A stretch of 64,000 nt of DNA from contig CM069874.1 of the NCBI GenBank assembly GCA_036172665.1, positions 54,232,707 to 54,296,706 of the forward strand, given 5' to 3'. This document shows, piece after piece, positions 31,977 through 42,319 of the stretch. Within the stretch, counting starts at the first letter, position 1; each line of letters begins with the position of its first letter. The stretch is from Prosopocoilus inquinatus. Its lineage: Eukaryota; Arthropoda; Insecta; Coleoptera; Lucanidae. The notes beneath the pieces are model-generated. The model was given only the letters and a program-made list of their open reading frames with translations, did no database searches and had not been told where the DNA came from. A program made the position numbers and the translations under genes.

Positions 31977-33254
31977 GGGTTACTTATCACATCAGTAATA
32001 ATTTCAGCACGGAAAGACTCGTTTGTTTTGGAGTACCGCAAGGCATTATACTAGGTGTCATTTTATTTAACATCTACAGAGTGTTCTTTTACTGTGTGTA
32101 AATAAAAAAACCTCAGTATAAGTACATGAAACGCTACCTTCTCTGCGTATTTTCCGGTGGTTATCGTACTATACCCAAAAAAATTCGGAGGTACCACTTG
32201 TTTGGAACTGTTTATATGTGCGAGAGAGAAATACTAGCAAGGTCACAATGCCTTCCTTTAGTCGACACCGACACCGCGCTGAGTTCCGCATTCAAACCCA
32301 TTTCGTAGCGTTTCCTAATAATAATCAATAATCATTAATATCGTTTAGTAATTATTTTATTTAAAACTTTAATTCACTGAGGGAATTAATGTTACATTTA
32401 TTTAAATATTGCCCTACCTTAAGCGCGTCAATCGAAGAGGCGGCCGGAGTTGTAATAATACACTTAAGAAATGGACACGCAATGTACTTGTTACTTGTGA
32501 AAAATAAAACGATGGATGACGATGATGTGATTATTTAACTCATCCCCAATTTTAAGGGGCATTTTTCGTCCAGTAATTATAATCGTCGGGCTATAATTTG
32601 AAAATACTGAAAAATGTAATTACTTACTTGGAGTGACGTTATATTGTTTTAATAAATCCATGCGGGTTTAAAATGTTGATTGACCGGAAGATTTCGTAAT
32701 CGAGTTAATTGAATTTGTAATTTGTAAGATCGATTCTTTTTTAATACTTCGTGAAGATGAATATGAACTCACGTAAACCGAAAGTTTTCAAAATTCGTTT
32801 CCTACCGCATGTAGAAATTTGCCAAATGGTTGTGAGACTTCCGGCAGGTTTTTCTACCTATTTGCAAAAACTATTACGCTCTGTTGATACGCATCATACG
32901 AATCAAACCTATGTTCGTTCTCGACAGGGTTCATGTACAAGGTTAAATCACGTTAAACACTGACCGACTGGCCCATTTTCGTGTGTTCGTTCAAACAGGC
33001 GTGCGCGAGAGCTTAGCCATCATACATTCCTTAGTTACGCCAGCAGTTCTCAAACGGTTTGGCGAAAATCTGCCAATGCATTTTTCTCGAAAATTATTAA
33101 CTTTCTGTTAAGGACACATGAGTTCAATCGTTGCCATTTATGGTGATGGATTACAGGTTTAAATATTTGCACATAGTAAAAGAACAGCCTGTATATTAAC
33201 GACTTGTTTAATATAACATCAATTGGTAAAATAACTGGACAAATATAAATTGCG
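31977..33254 (+). pseudogene. LINE reverse-transcriptase fragment split by a transposon
   Basis: 31977-32076 encodes WVTYHISNNFSTERL...GVPQGIILGVILFNIY, RT motifs 3-4 of a LINE (GVPQGxxLGPxLFxIYIND). The frame stops exactly at the insertion of family A copy 5, and 33194-33254 continues with INDLFNITSIGKITG. Removing the insert and one TA gives a continuous frame (NIY-INDL). No other part of the LINE is recognisable nearby, and a stop follows at ~33253. Confidence 0.75.
32077..33191 (+). mobile_element. family A element, copy 5 (inserted in a LINE, TA duplication)
   Basis: CAGAGTGTTCTTTTACTG ... TAGTAAAAGAACAGCCTG, flanked by TA (32075-32076 and 33192-33193). Because the host LINE frame is restored by removing the element plus one TA, the TA target duplication is directly supported. 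This places family A among TA-targeting (Tc1/mariner-like) elements. Long subfamily like copy 4. Non-coding. Confidence 0.85.
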
Positions 33255-33568
33255 TGCAGAAGGTGCAGTTAAGGTGCGTACGACTGTATCTACTCCATTT
33301 ATAAGGAAATTTTCTTCGGATCCCATTTCATTGTGGCATTACTTTCTATTTTGTATTTGTTTTTTGAAAACGGAAGAGATTTAGCAGAGAAAATCAATTC
33401 TAGAAACGACGGAAAAATTTATTAATTTGAAAATTAAAAGGCATTGTAAATAGAATAGGAAAATAAGCTAATAAGTTTAATGCATTATTATAGATTGCTA
33501 ATGTAAGTCATATGTATCTTTAAGCGACATTTTCAAGATTTACTTTTGTATGAATTTGAAAAGCTTTC
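33255..33568. other. unassigned sequence
   Basis: Nothing recognisable. It lies between the LINE remnant and the long-inverted-repeat element. Confidence 0.5.
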
Positions 33569-35108
33569 TACACTGTGTCCACATTTCGATGCTCACCATT
33601 GGCATCTCGGTTATTAGAAGACATAGAGCAAGGGTTAAATGGGGAATGTTTTGCAGAATTCAATGCTTTCAACAAATCTCATTTCAAATTCACCATAACT
33701 TTTTTAAATTTTAAGATAATTTAAGAAAACCAAAATTTGACGATTTCAATATTCCTCAATAACTCGATAACACCTGATGTGACCTCTTCTAAACTTTTAC
33801 ATTGTTCAGACACTTTTTTAAGACTAAGTTTTTGACGCAAATAGAAACCTCCGATTGTCATTTGTTTTCAAGTTATTAGCGCTAACTTTTGTTTTTCATA
33901 TGGTACCACCCATATTAGGTTTTTGGTTAATTAGATAGTCTTTAAAAAGAGCTTTTCAACGATGTATAACATACCCGAAAAATTTTTATATTTAGGGGAG
34001 ATATTAACAAAAACATAAACTAATCCCTTATGAAATTAGTAGGCTATGGAATTAAACACCAACGAAAAAGCTTAAAGATATGGTAAGTATGCTGTAAAAT
34101 ATCGAAATGATAATAAAAGTCATAAAAGAAAAAAAAGCAAAGAAAGCGTACTAAAAGGTGAGGTTGACTTAAAGAAACTGTTCAATAAGACAACCATTCT
34201 GTTCCACACACTTTTGACATCTTATTCTAACAGAGTTTCAGACACTACAAAGTGTGTTTTAGTTTAATAATCTTAGCACATTCATCATTCTTTGTTCTAA
34301 AATTTCCTGAGCTTCTGGCAGTGCAAAATTAAATACTTCGTTTTTAGTGGAACCCCTTAAATGACAGTCAAGGTGGGTAAGGTCGGGTGATCTTGCAAAC
34401 CATTGTACTGGTCCATTATTTGAAAGCACTCTAATTAAAGTTTTCTCTCAAAAAATGTACGTCACGAGTGTTATGGGCCAGGTAATCCATTCTGCTGGAA
34501 CCTGATGTTTTGTGGCATGTCGTCAGGTTTAATAATTTGTCTGGAAGCAGGCATTTTTCTTTTGTTAGTAGTTCCAAATATTTGTTACGTCAATATCGTT
34601 TCGTTATTTTACAGTATTGAGTGTTTAATTTCATAGCCTACTAATTTTAAAAGTGATTAATTTATGCTTTTGTTAATATCTCCCTTAAAAATAAAAAAAA
34701 TTCGGGTATGTTATACATCGTTGAAAAGCTCTTTTTAAAGACTATCTAATTAACCAAAAACTTAATATGGGTGCCATATGAAAAACAAAAGTTAGCCCTA
34801 ATAACTTGAAAACAAATGACAATCGAAGGTTTCTCTTTGCGTCAAAAACTTAGTCTTAAAAATGTGTCTGAACAATGTAAAAGTTTAGAAGAGGTCACAT
34901 CAGGTGTTATCGAGTTATTGAGGAATATTGAAATCGTCAAATTTTGGTTTTCTTAAATTATCTTAAAATTTAAAAAAGTTATGGTGAATTTGAAATGAGA
35001 TTTGTTGCGAGCATTGAATTCTGCAAAACATTCCCCATTTAACCGTTGCTCTATGTCTTCTAATAACCGAGATGCCAATGGTGAGCATCGAAATGTGGAC
35101 ACAGTGTA
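33569..35108. mobile_element. long-inverted-repeat transposon with transposase relic in the centre
   Basis: Begins TACACTGTGTCCACATTTCG and ends CGAAATGTGGACACAGTGTA. Arms of ~490 bp (33569-34059 and 34619-35108) are closely similar reverse complements (landmarks GAGCAAGGGTTAAATGGGG, CACATCAGGTGTTATCGAG, AAAGAGCTTTTCAACGATG). The ~560-bp centre holds a Tc1/mariner-group transposase C-terminal relic, so this is a transposon with very long terminal repeats, not just a palindrome. Confidence 0.82.
34169..34590 (-). pseudogene. Tc1/mariner-group transposase C-terminal relic
   Basis: Minus-strand fragments in two or more frames: NNGPVQWFARSPDLTHLDC (third catalytic Asp in LTHLD), NEVFNFALPEAQEILEQRM and CQKCVEQNGCLIEQFL before a TAA (34169-34171). 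The ARSPDLTxLDxxLxG block and the CVxxNG tail are typical of insect DUF4817/Tc1-like transposases. N-terminal and first two catalytic Asp regions are absent or unreadable. Confidence 0.68.
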
Positions 35109-35450
35109 TAATGGATTGACGTCGAGCAAACCTTTTTATATTAGTACAAGTATTAAACACGGTCAAACGTTGTGATGGATTATGTAATTTTAATTTTTAA
35201 CAAAAATGGGTTTCTATCGAAACATCAAAATTACATATGATTTGGATTACATGAGACAATTTAAGCAATGGATGTCATTGATGATAAAGTAGGCCAAATG
35301 GGAGAACAGAAGAAACTTCTTACCGCAATGTAGTTACAAAAATGTTTTCCGCAAACACGTATCACAATCAGTAAAAGGTATCTACAGTCTCCAAATCAGG
35401 GCCACATCCGTATACACATAAAGTCAACAAGCTTTTCGACTCTCAAAGAA
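35109..35450. other. unassigned sequence before a Penelope-like relic
   Basis: No clear coding content. It may include the 5' untranslated part of the Penelope-like element, but no terminus was located. Confidence 0.4.
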
Positions 35451-36545
35451 GATCGATCTTAAATTTGGAAATTAACGTTACGCATTATGAAATTTTAATG
35501 ATACAACTTAGTTTAAGTACTATTAGAACTCATTTGAAGCAGACGATCGCTCTATACATATGACAGTTCTCCGAAGGTTTTTTACATTTGAAAACTACCA
35601 AAAACATTTCAAAGTTATAAGAAAAAACATGTAACATCTATAAACCCTTCAGATAAGTGGCTTGTCAATTTAACCTGATAATGTTAATTAAACACATATT
35701 ATCACTGGGTCTAAAATTTAATTTAAATCCTAATTGTCAAGTACCAACGTTAACTATTATTAAAGATATTGAACACTGCATTCAGAACCAGCCCGTGGAT
35801 GTTGATAGAGATTCCCTCAGGTCCACTTATACCAAGATTTGAACTATTTTTTTTACAAATCAACACTCATTCTCTCTTACACAAGTTGACGACAGGTGGT
35901 TCAACCAATCTAGATCGTTCCTTAAAAATCATCCTAATATCATTTGAACCAAAGCTGATAAAGATGGTGCTAGTGTAGTATTGTCAAAAGAAGACTACGT
36001 AAAACTAATGATTAATTTATCACAGGATACCAATGTGTACCAATTGGTCAATAAACTTTTGGTTTCCAAGCCAAGAACAACCAAATTGTTAAACAAGTTT
36101 TGAAGGATGAATTAATTGACAACAGTGCAGCAAAACAGCTCACCACATACACTGCTATCCCTCCTAAAACGTATGGGCTTCCAAAAATTCACAAACAGAA
36201 TCATCCATTTCGTGCTATTGTATCTTGTATTAGTGCTCCCACTTTTCAGTTTTCTAAGATCATTACCAAGATACTTTCTAATTTAAATCAGAACTTCACC
36301 TTTACTTATAAAAAAAACCTCTTTCGCTTTTGTATAAAAAATTAAAAACCTAAGAATATCGGATAATTATATTCTAATTTCGTTAGAAGTAACTTCCCTA
36401 TTCGTCAGTATTTCAAAACAACTTGTGCTGAAAATTCTGAACGATGATTGGGACTAAATACAATCATACACCAATATATCTAAGGTAAGTAGAAAGTTTT
36501 TTTTTAATCTGAAACCGGACAGAAAAATGAAGGAAAGGCACTCAA

Positions 36546-36575
36546 CGTTTCGCTATAGATTTATAGCTTCGTCAG
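36546..36575 (-). ncRNA. hammerhead-like motif, left terminal module of PLE 2
   Basis: Minus strand: CTGACGA, A, GCTATA-AATC-TATAGC, GAAACG. Followed by TTGAGTGCC, which lacks the NUH triplet seen in the 39122 copy. Conserved hammerhead core with one extra base before stem II. Confidence 0.5.
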
Positions 36576-36592
36576 GAGTGAAAAAAGTAAAT

Positions 36593-38159
36593 AAATAATA
36601 TAATAATAATACGTCTTTATTAGCTCAAGCTATTCATTTACATTTATACATATATGTTTACATTCTAAACTATACTAAAAGTAAAAAGTAAAAACTAAAA
36701 AGTAAATTACAGTTAATATATATTTACAGTATACCCATTTTATATTTTAAAATTAGTTCTAACAAAATTAATTAACTTCTTTTTAAAATTACTTAAATTA
36801 TAATTTTTGATTTCGCTTGGTAAATCATTAAATATTCGCAGCCCTTTATAAAACAATGATTTATTTGTTTTACTTTTAGTGCATTTATCAACAAAGAAAT
36901 TACTTGCACTTCTTGTCGGATAACTATGTATATCACTGGCATATATAAGTCGCTCGCATATGTAAAACGGCAATTGTTTGTGCTTCATTTTGTAAATAAA
37001 AATCATTGTTTTATAAATAATTCTCTGCTCAACACTCATTAAATTTAGACTCATTAACATCTTATCAACTGGAGTGTATATACTACACTTTAAAATTTGT
37101 CGCATCGCTCTATTTTGTATTTTTTGTAACTGCTGTATTTCATTTTTATTTAAGTGGAAAAGTACCATGGAGCAAAATTCTAAATGAGGAGCAATAAAAG
37201 CTTTATATAATAAACTTTTAATATGCTTAATGATTTTCCTACTCTATACATAAAATTTACTTTTTGTGACATTTTTCGCATCACATAATTTGCATGACTT
37301 TTAAAATTTAAGTTACAATCGATTATGTAACCTAAATATTTAATTTCATTAACTCTTTCAACTCTTATATTGTTTATTAATACATCTTTATCTATTTTCA
37401 AGTTATTTAATTTATAATTGTTGCCGATAATCATAAACTTTGTTTTACTCATATTTGCACACAAATTATTATTACATAACCATCTATAAACATGATCCAA
37501 TTCTATATTCATAGTATCGATCAAAGTACCTATGTTATTACATCTTATATATGGCATTGTATCATCAGCAAACAAGCAAATTTCACAATCTTTTACAACT
37601 TTTACCATATCATTAATGTACAATATGAAAAGAAGTGGTCCCAAAATTGTTCCCTGCGGAACACCATGCTTAATTTCAAGGTCATTGGAAACGTAATCCT
37701 TGAATTTAACTTTTTGCTTCCTGTCACTTGAGTATGAACGAAGCCATTCCCACACCGTATCACTTATTGCATAATGTCTCAGTTTCTCCAACAACAAATT
37801 TCTATTAACAGTTTCAAATGCTCTTCTAAAATCTAAGAACACAGCTAGGACAATACTACCATCGTCAATCTTTTTCAACCATTTATCACATACACTTATA
37901 ATTACTGATTCACAAGAATGTTGTTTGCGGAATCCCGATTGTTTTTCGGTTATGATATTATTTTCATCACAATAGTTTATCAATTGCTCTTTCACAAACA
38001 TTTCAATTATTTTTTCATAGGGAGGTACTGTATTTATGGGTCTAGAGTTTTCACAACGATTTGAGTTCGTCACTTTTGGAACTGGGGTAACATATGTTAT
38101 TTTCCATTTGCCGGGAAACACACCATATTCCAATGATGTATTTATCATGTCCAAAATAC
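36593..38159 (-). pseudogene. 5'-truncated LINE inserted in a PLE terminus
   Basis: RT domain on the minus strand: QSGFRKQHSCESVIISV, VFLDFRRAFETVNR, HGVPQGTILGPLLFILYIND and the catalytic FADDT, then the thumb and a C-terminal part (HLNKNEIQQLQKIQNRAMR ... SYPTRSASNFF ... IFNDLPSEIKN) ending at 36740. One frameshift near 37220 separates the two open parts (38178-37180 and 37168-36740). A 3' tail of TAA-like repeats (36594-36610) joins the PLE sequence AAGTAAATAAA. The 5' junction is at ~38160 in GACAACTTG. Endonuclease lost by truncation. CR1/Jockey-like; exact clade not assigned. The FADD catalytic residues are intact. Confidence 0.82.
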
Positions 38160-38293
38160 AAGTTGTCAAGAGAAACAAGTCGTTAAGAGAAACGAAAAGG
38201 TAACATTATTTTAAACTAAAATACGAGTTGTCCGAAATAAAGAGAAAATTAACTAGAACTAAATTAAAAACTAATTTTTTTTTATTGACAGAT

Positions 38294-38943
38294 CTATATC
38301 CTGATTAAAGAGTCCAGAAAACTACAAAATATGTCATTTAAATTTTCAAAGTCCGTACATTTATTAATAGAATTTGGAGACATTTTAATCTTACACATTA
38401 CTATGAAACGTCTTTTAAAAATATTAGATTCACTGTACAAAATGTCAGTATTATCAAAATCAAAATTATGATTATTTACTAATGAATGCTCTACAAGCAT
38501 TGAATGATTTTGATTATTTTTTTGAATATGATATTTATGTTGGTCTAAACGTTTTTTTTTTTTAATTTTGGCTCGTTTCACCTATATAAACAGAATTATA
38601 ATTTGAACATTTGATTTCATAAACCACGTTAGGTTGTTTTAATTTCGGTATTTTGGTTTTTAAATTCGAAAAAATTAAATTTAAATTATTCACAGATCCA
38701 CTGGCTAAAATTAAATTATGTTTTTTGAAAATGTGTTTAAATGTATTGTGTAATGGTTCAATATAAGGCAAAGATATGTATTTATGGTTCGAAGTTTGTC
38801 TAATGTTATTAGAGACATTTGAATTTTGTAAATATTTAATACGATTTTTAATTACTGATTCAATAAGATTTATTGGATAAGAATTTTGAATAAGAGTTTT
38901 CTTTATTAAATTAAAGTTATCATAAATGAAAACTTTGTAATTT
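38294..38943 (-). pseudogene. GIY-YIG endonuclease domain of a Penelope-like element
   Basis: The upstream open part (38943-38562) reads into VVYEIKCSNYNSVYIGETSQN, the GIY-YIG start, then the frame shifts in a run of 12 A (38552-38563) and resumes with KKRLDQHKYHI, carrying the catalytic Arg. The distal FKRRFIVMCKI has Val where PLE endonucleases keep a Glu, so the active site is probably lost. It ends at 38294 and lies directly before the terminal module. In PLEs this domain nicks the target DNA for integration. Confidence 0.78.
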
Positions 38944-39121
38944 TCTGGACTCTTTAAGCAGTATATAGATCTGTCAATTAAAAAAAATAGTTTTAATTAG
39001 TTCTAGTTACTGTTCCCTTTATTCCGGATAACTCGTATTTTAGTTTAAAATTATGTTACCTTTTCGTTTCTCTTGACGACTTGTTTCTCTTGACAACTTG
39101 TTTATTTACTTTTTTTCACTC

Positions 39122-39151
39122 CTGACGAAGCTATAAATCTATAGCGAAACG
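39122..39151 (+). ncRNA. hammerhead-like motif, right terminal module of PLE 2
   Basis: Plus strand: CTGACGA, A, GCTATA-AATC-TATAGC, GAAACG, then TTGAGTGTC. The GTC could be a cleavage triplet with a weak 2-bp stem III (AC/GU around a 7-nt loop). No convincing stem I is visible in this copy, so activity as a monomer is doubtful. Confidence 0.5.
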
Positions 39152-39751
39152 TTGAGTGTCTTCCCTTCATTTTTTTGTTCGGTTTGACATTAAAAAAACT
39201 TTGTACTTACAAATTTCATCGGACAGGAACCAACTTCAATTATACCTAAGGTAGTTTTTAACAACGTGGTCGAGTTCTTGTTTTCGTCTCCTATTTTAGC
39301 TAACATAGTCACGAACAAACTACTTAATGCTGTTGTACATGATTTACCGTTTCCGATTCCTTTTTTATACTGTTATGTTGATGTTATTGTTACCAGTATT
39401 CTCAGTGATTCTGTGGGTTTGATTTTGTCTAAATTTAACGAATTTTGTGATGAATTAAAATTCACGATTGAAATTGAAAATACTAAGAAACTTCCTTTTC
39501 TTGATGTGTTTCAATTGAAAGATGTGATGATGGATAGCTTACCACAGATTGGTTCATAAAGCTTACCCATGCTGGTAGAACAATTGACTAGCACTCTGTC
39601 TGTACACCTTTTAAGTCAAAAATTAGCTGTTTTAAAATCGTTAAAACACAGGGTCATGGAGCTTTCTGATCCCAATTTGTGGCATAGGAATTTCACAATC
39701 ATTCAAAGTCTTGCTATAAAAAACGGTTACCCAAAAAAGTTCATTGTCCAT

Positions 39752-40283
39752 CTATCTTTTAAGTGCGTCTCCTTCAAAATATTTGCCTCCTAGATGACTT
39801 CTAAGCGGACCAAACAAATGAAGATCTGAGGGAACCAAGTTAGGGTTATAAGCAGGATGTGGTAGAGTTTCCCAATCCAATCTTTTCAAAAAATCCCGGG
39901 TAATCGTTGTCGTGTGTGTGACCTTGCATTATCTTGTTGAAGGATAACTACTTTTGATAACAGTTTTTTCGAAGTAATTGACGAATTTTTTCCCAAGGAC
40001 GCTACAGTAATACTCACTGTGTATTTATCTGACCTGGTTGTAGAAAAATCGTCATAATAACACCTTCGTCAACATTGAATATCGGCAAGAACGACTCTTG
40101 TTGCATTGAAACCTCTTCTTCCTGGATCATCGCGTACACTTTTCCGGTCATTTTTGAACCGAACAGCTCACCCAAATACTTGCGACTTCTTAAGTGTACT
40201 TAATTTTACATTCACTCTACGTAAAATTTTGGTAAGGTTGACGCCTTCATTGACAAGAAACTGAATAATAATGCGCTGCCAAA
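39752..40283 (-). pseudogene. mariner transposase relic with internal deletions
   Basis: Minus strand from 40283: FKNDRKSVRDDPGRRG (mariner linker WVPHEL-side region), then LQQDNARSHT with the second catalytic Asp, then after a shift RLDWETLPHPAYNPNLVPSD with the third Asp and LHLFGPLRSHLGGKYF, ending in a TAG at 39752-39754. The spacing between parts is too short for a full transposase. It abuts the PLE 1 fragment on the left and a foldback end on the right. Confidence 0.75.
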
Positions 40284-40284
40284 G

Positions 40285-41638
40285 TACAGGGTGGTCCAAC
40301 GATGCGTATTTCTTCTATGAGGCCTATAGGAAAAAGATCGATAAAGAATTTTATACTAGACAATACGCGGCACATTGTAAAATTATTTTGAAGTATACAG
40401 TGATCAGAAAAATTGTGGTTCGTGGAAACTAATTTTTTTTAAATGGACCACCCTGTATATTTTCAGATATTTGGATACGCCGCAATGAGCAGATTACAAC
40501 GGTATAAAGATATATTGATTTCATTGAACTACTTTCGTAAAATAAATTTTGTTCTTGAAGAATTCTTCAAGAATTCAGTCACTTTGAATTTGAATTTCTG
40601 ATTAATGAGATAACACAGACGAACGAAAATCTAACACGATATTTTTGGGACTTTGGCCTTTATGAAAATGTGAACAAAATTAAGATATCTTTTTGCATTA
40701 TACCGAGCGATCGATACTTACAAAACATTCGGTATCTTATTTTTTTTTAATGGAACGACTTACTTTTTATTTCAGAAATGGATAGCACTTAAATGTAGCT
40801 TCCTGCCGATATCAGGTTATATATCTTTATTTTTAATAATTTCGTCACTAGAAATTTTCTTTTTACTAGTATTTCAATGGTCTGCTTTTAAATTATTTTT
40901 GGTAAAATAAATCCTATCGCGGGGGTATTCAAATTAGAAATCTTTGAAAGTAGAATCAAATGATCGAAAAATGACTTCGAATGATTGAATTTAGGTAGGA
41001 AAGTAGCAATACTGGGTGTATAGTTTAAAACGCCGACCATTGAAATACTTATAAAAAGAAAATTTCTAGTGACGAAATGATTAAGAATAAAGGTATATAA
41101 CCTTACATCAGCAGAAAGCTACATTTAAGTGCTATCTATTTCTGAAATAAAAAGTAGGCCGTTCCATTTAAAAAAATGAGATACCGAATGTTTCGTATAT
41201 ATCGATCGCTCGGTATAATGCAAAAAGATATCTTAATTTTGTTCACATTTTCATAAAGGCCAAAGTCCTAAAAATATCGTGTTAGATTTTCGTTCGTCTG
41301 TGTTCCCTTAGTAATCAGAAATTCATATTCAAACTGATTGAATTTTTGCAAAATTCTTCAAGAAAAAAAATTATTTTACGAAAGTTATTCAATGAAATTA
41401 ATATATCTTTATACCGTTGTAATCAGCTCATTCTGGCGCTTCCAAATATCTAAGAATATACAGGGTGTTCCATTTAAAATCAATTAGGTTTCCACGAACC
41501 ACCATTTTCTGATCACTTTTTATAGTTCAAAATAATTTTACAATATGTCACGAATTGTCTAGTATAAAATTCTTTATAGATTTTTTCCCTATTTTTTTTC
41601 TCATAAGCCTCACCGAAGAAATACGCATCGTTGGGCCA
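40285..41638. mobile_element. giant foldback element, ~600-bp arms
   Basis: Left TACAGGGTGGTCCAACGATGC, right GCATCGTTGGGCCA. Arms 40292-40895 and 41035-41638 match along their length (CAGACGAACGAAAATCTAACAC, split landmarks TATAATGCAAAAAGATATC and GCACTTAAATGTAGC). Each arm holds an internal ACCACCCTGTATA/TATACAGGGTGTTCC junction, so the arms are themselves composite. The centre (~140 bp) has no transposase. Confidence 0.82.
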
Positions 41639-42087
41639 GCGACAGCGACAGTGTTATCGTAGTGTTATATGCGATGTTTAATAACAAATGAACGACTACT
41701 GTAAGAAAAATAAGTATGTGATTATTCGTGTAGATTAAAGTATATTCAATATTGCCTGTACGGTGGTGTCGAAAAGTTTTAAGATGAAATGAAATACCGC
41801 TGGCCGTACGAATATCCGTGCTTTGCAATTATGAACCTTAATAACATTTAGCCGGCTGACCTGCTTTTATGGTACGGCCGGCGGCAAGCCTAATAAATAA
41901 ATATTGGTTACGGTTTCCAGTAATAATAACAGGTATCGTTGGTCCTATGACAATATACACACAATGGAATGATTATCTCTTTCGGTAGTATGTGTTCTGC
42001 GTTCCATTTCACAACGAAATTAAACAAAACTTTCCGACACAAGAAATTGTTCAATACTAAAAGATAATTAGTTCGCAGCTTCTTAAA
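41639..42087. other. unassigned sequence
   Basis: Starts with an AGCGACAGCGACAG run. No gene or repeat match. GCCGGCTGACC...GGTACGGCCGGCGG (41852-41884) is a short GC-rich imperfect inverted repeat. Confidence 0.45.
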
Positions 42088-42319
42088 CACAGAGAAAAAT
42101 CAATAGTAAAAAGTAACACAAATTGTAGTCAGAATAAAGACAGAAACAAATTATAACAAATATTAACACAATTGTAGTAAATATTAGCACAATTGTAGTA
42201 AATATTAGCACAATTGTAGTAAATAGTCCGACAATTGTGCGAATATTTGCTACAATTTATTTCCGTCTTCCTTCTAACTACAATTTGTGTTACTATTTAC
42301 TATTGATTTTTCTCTGTGT
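42088..42319. mobile_element. 232-bp foldback MITE with central tandem repeats
   Basis: Ends CACAGAGAAAAATCAATAG and CTATTGATTTTTCTCTGTG, with similarity running to the centre. The centre holds three ~21-bp units (ATTAGCACAATTGTAGTAAAT) and an inverted copy. Non-coding. Confidence 0.82.

Larger units (their letters stand above)
36488..39245 (-). mobile_element. Penelope-like element 2, inserted in element 1
   Basis: Flanked by CTAAGGTA at 36480-36487 and 39246-39253 (8-bp target duplication); joining the flanks restores the host RT frame. The body (38294-38943) is 5'-truncated and on the minus strand. Its 3' terminal module is at 36488-36592 plus 38160-38333 (split by a LINE). An inverted copy of the same module caps the truncated 5' side (38935-39245). 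Arms share ACAGATCTATAT, GTCAAGAGAAACAAGTC and the hammerhead-like block. Inverted partial copies at truncated ends are typical of Penelope-like insertions. Confidence 0.8.
35450..39748 (+). pseudogene. Penelope-like element 1: reverse-transcriptase relic, interrupted
   Basis: The N-terminal PLE region appears in pieces (LSLGLKFNLNPNCQVPTL near 35710; KADKDGASVVLSKEDYVKL near 35950; PPKTYGLPKIHKQNHPFRAI near 36165). After the inserted element (36488-39245) the RT continues with SSPILANIVTNKLL, then CYVDVIVTS, where PLE RTs have YVDD, so the second catalytic Asp is lost, and KFTIEIENTKKLPFLDV. A last piece (39660-39748) reads MELSDPNLWHRNF ... NGYPKKFIV. GIY-YIG is missing; a mariner fragment follows at 39752. 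Multiple stops and shifts. Dead. Confidence 0.8.

Noticed and set aside
42140..42235. CRISPR-like array (repeated 21-bp units)
   Set aside because: Units are contiguous with no spacers and sit at the apex of a palindromic MITE in a eukaryotic genome.
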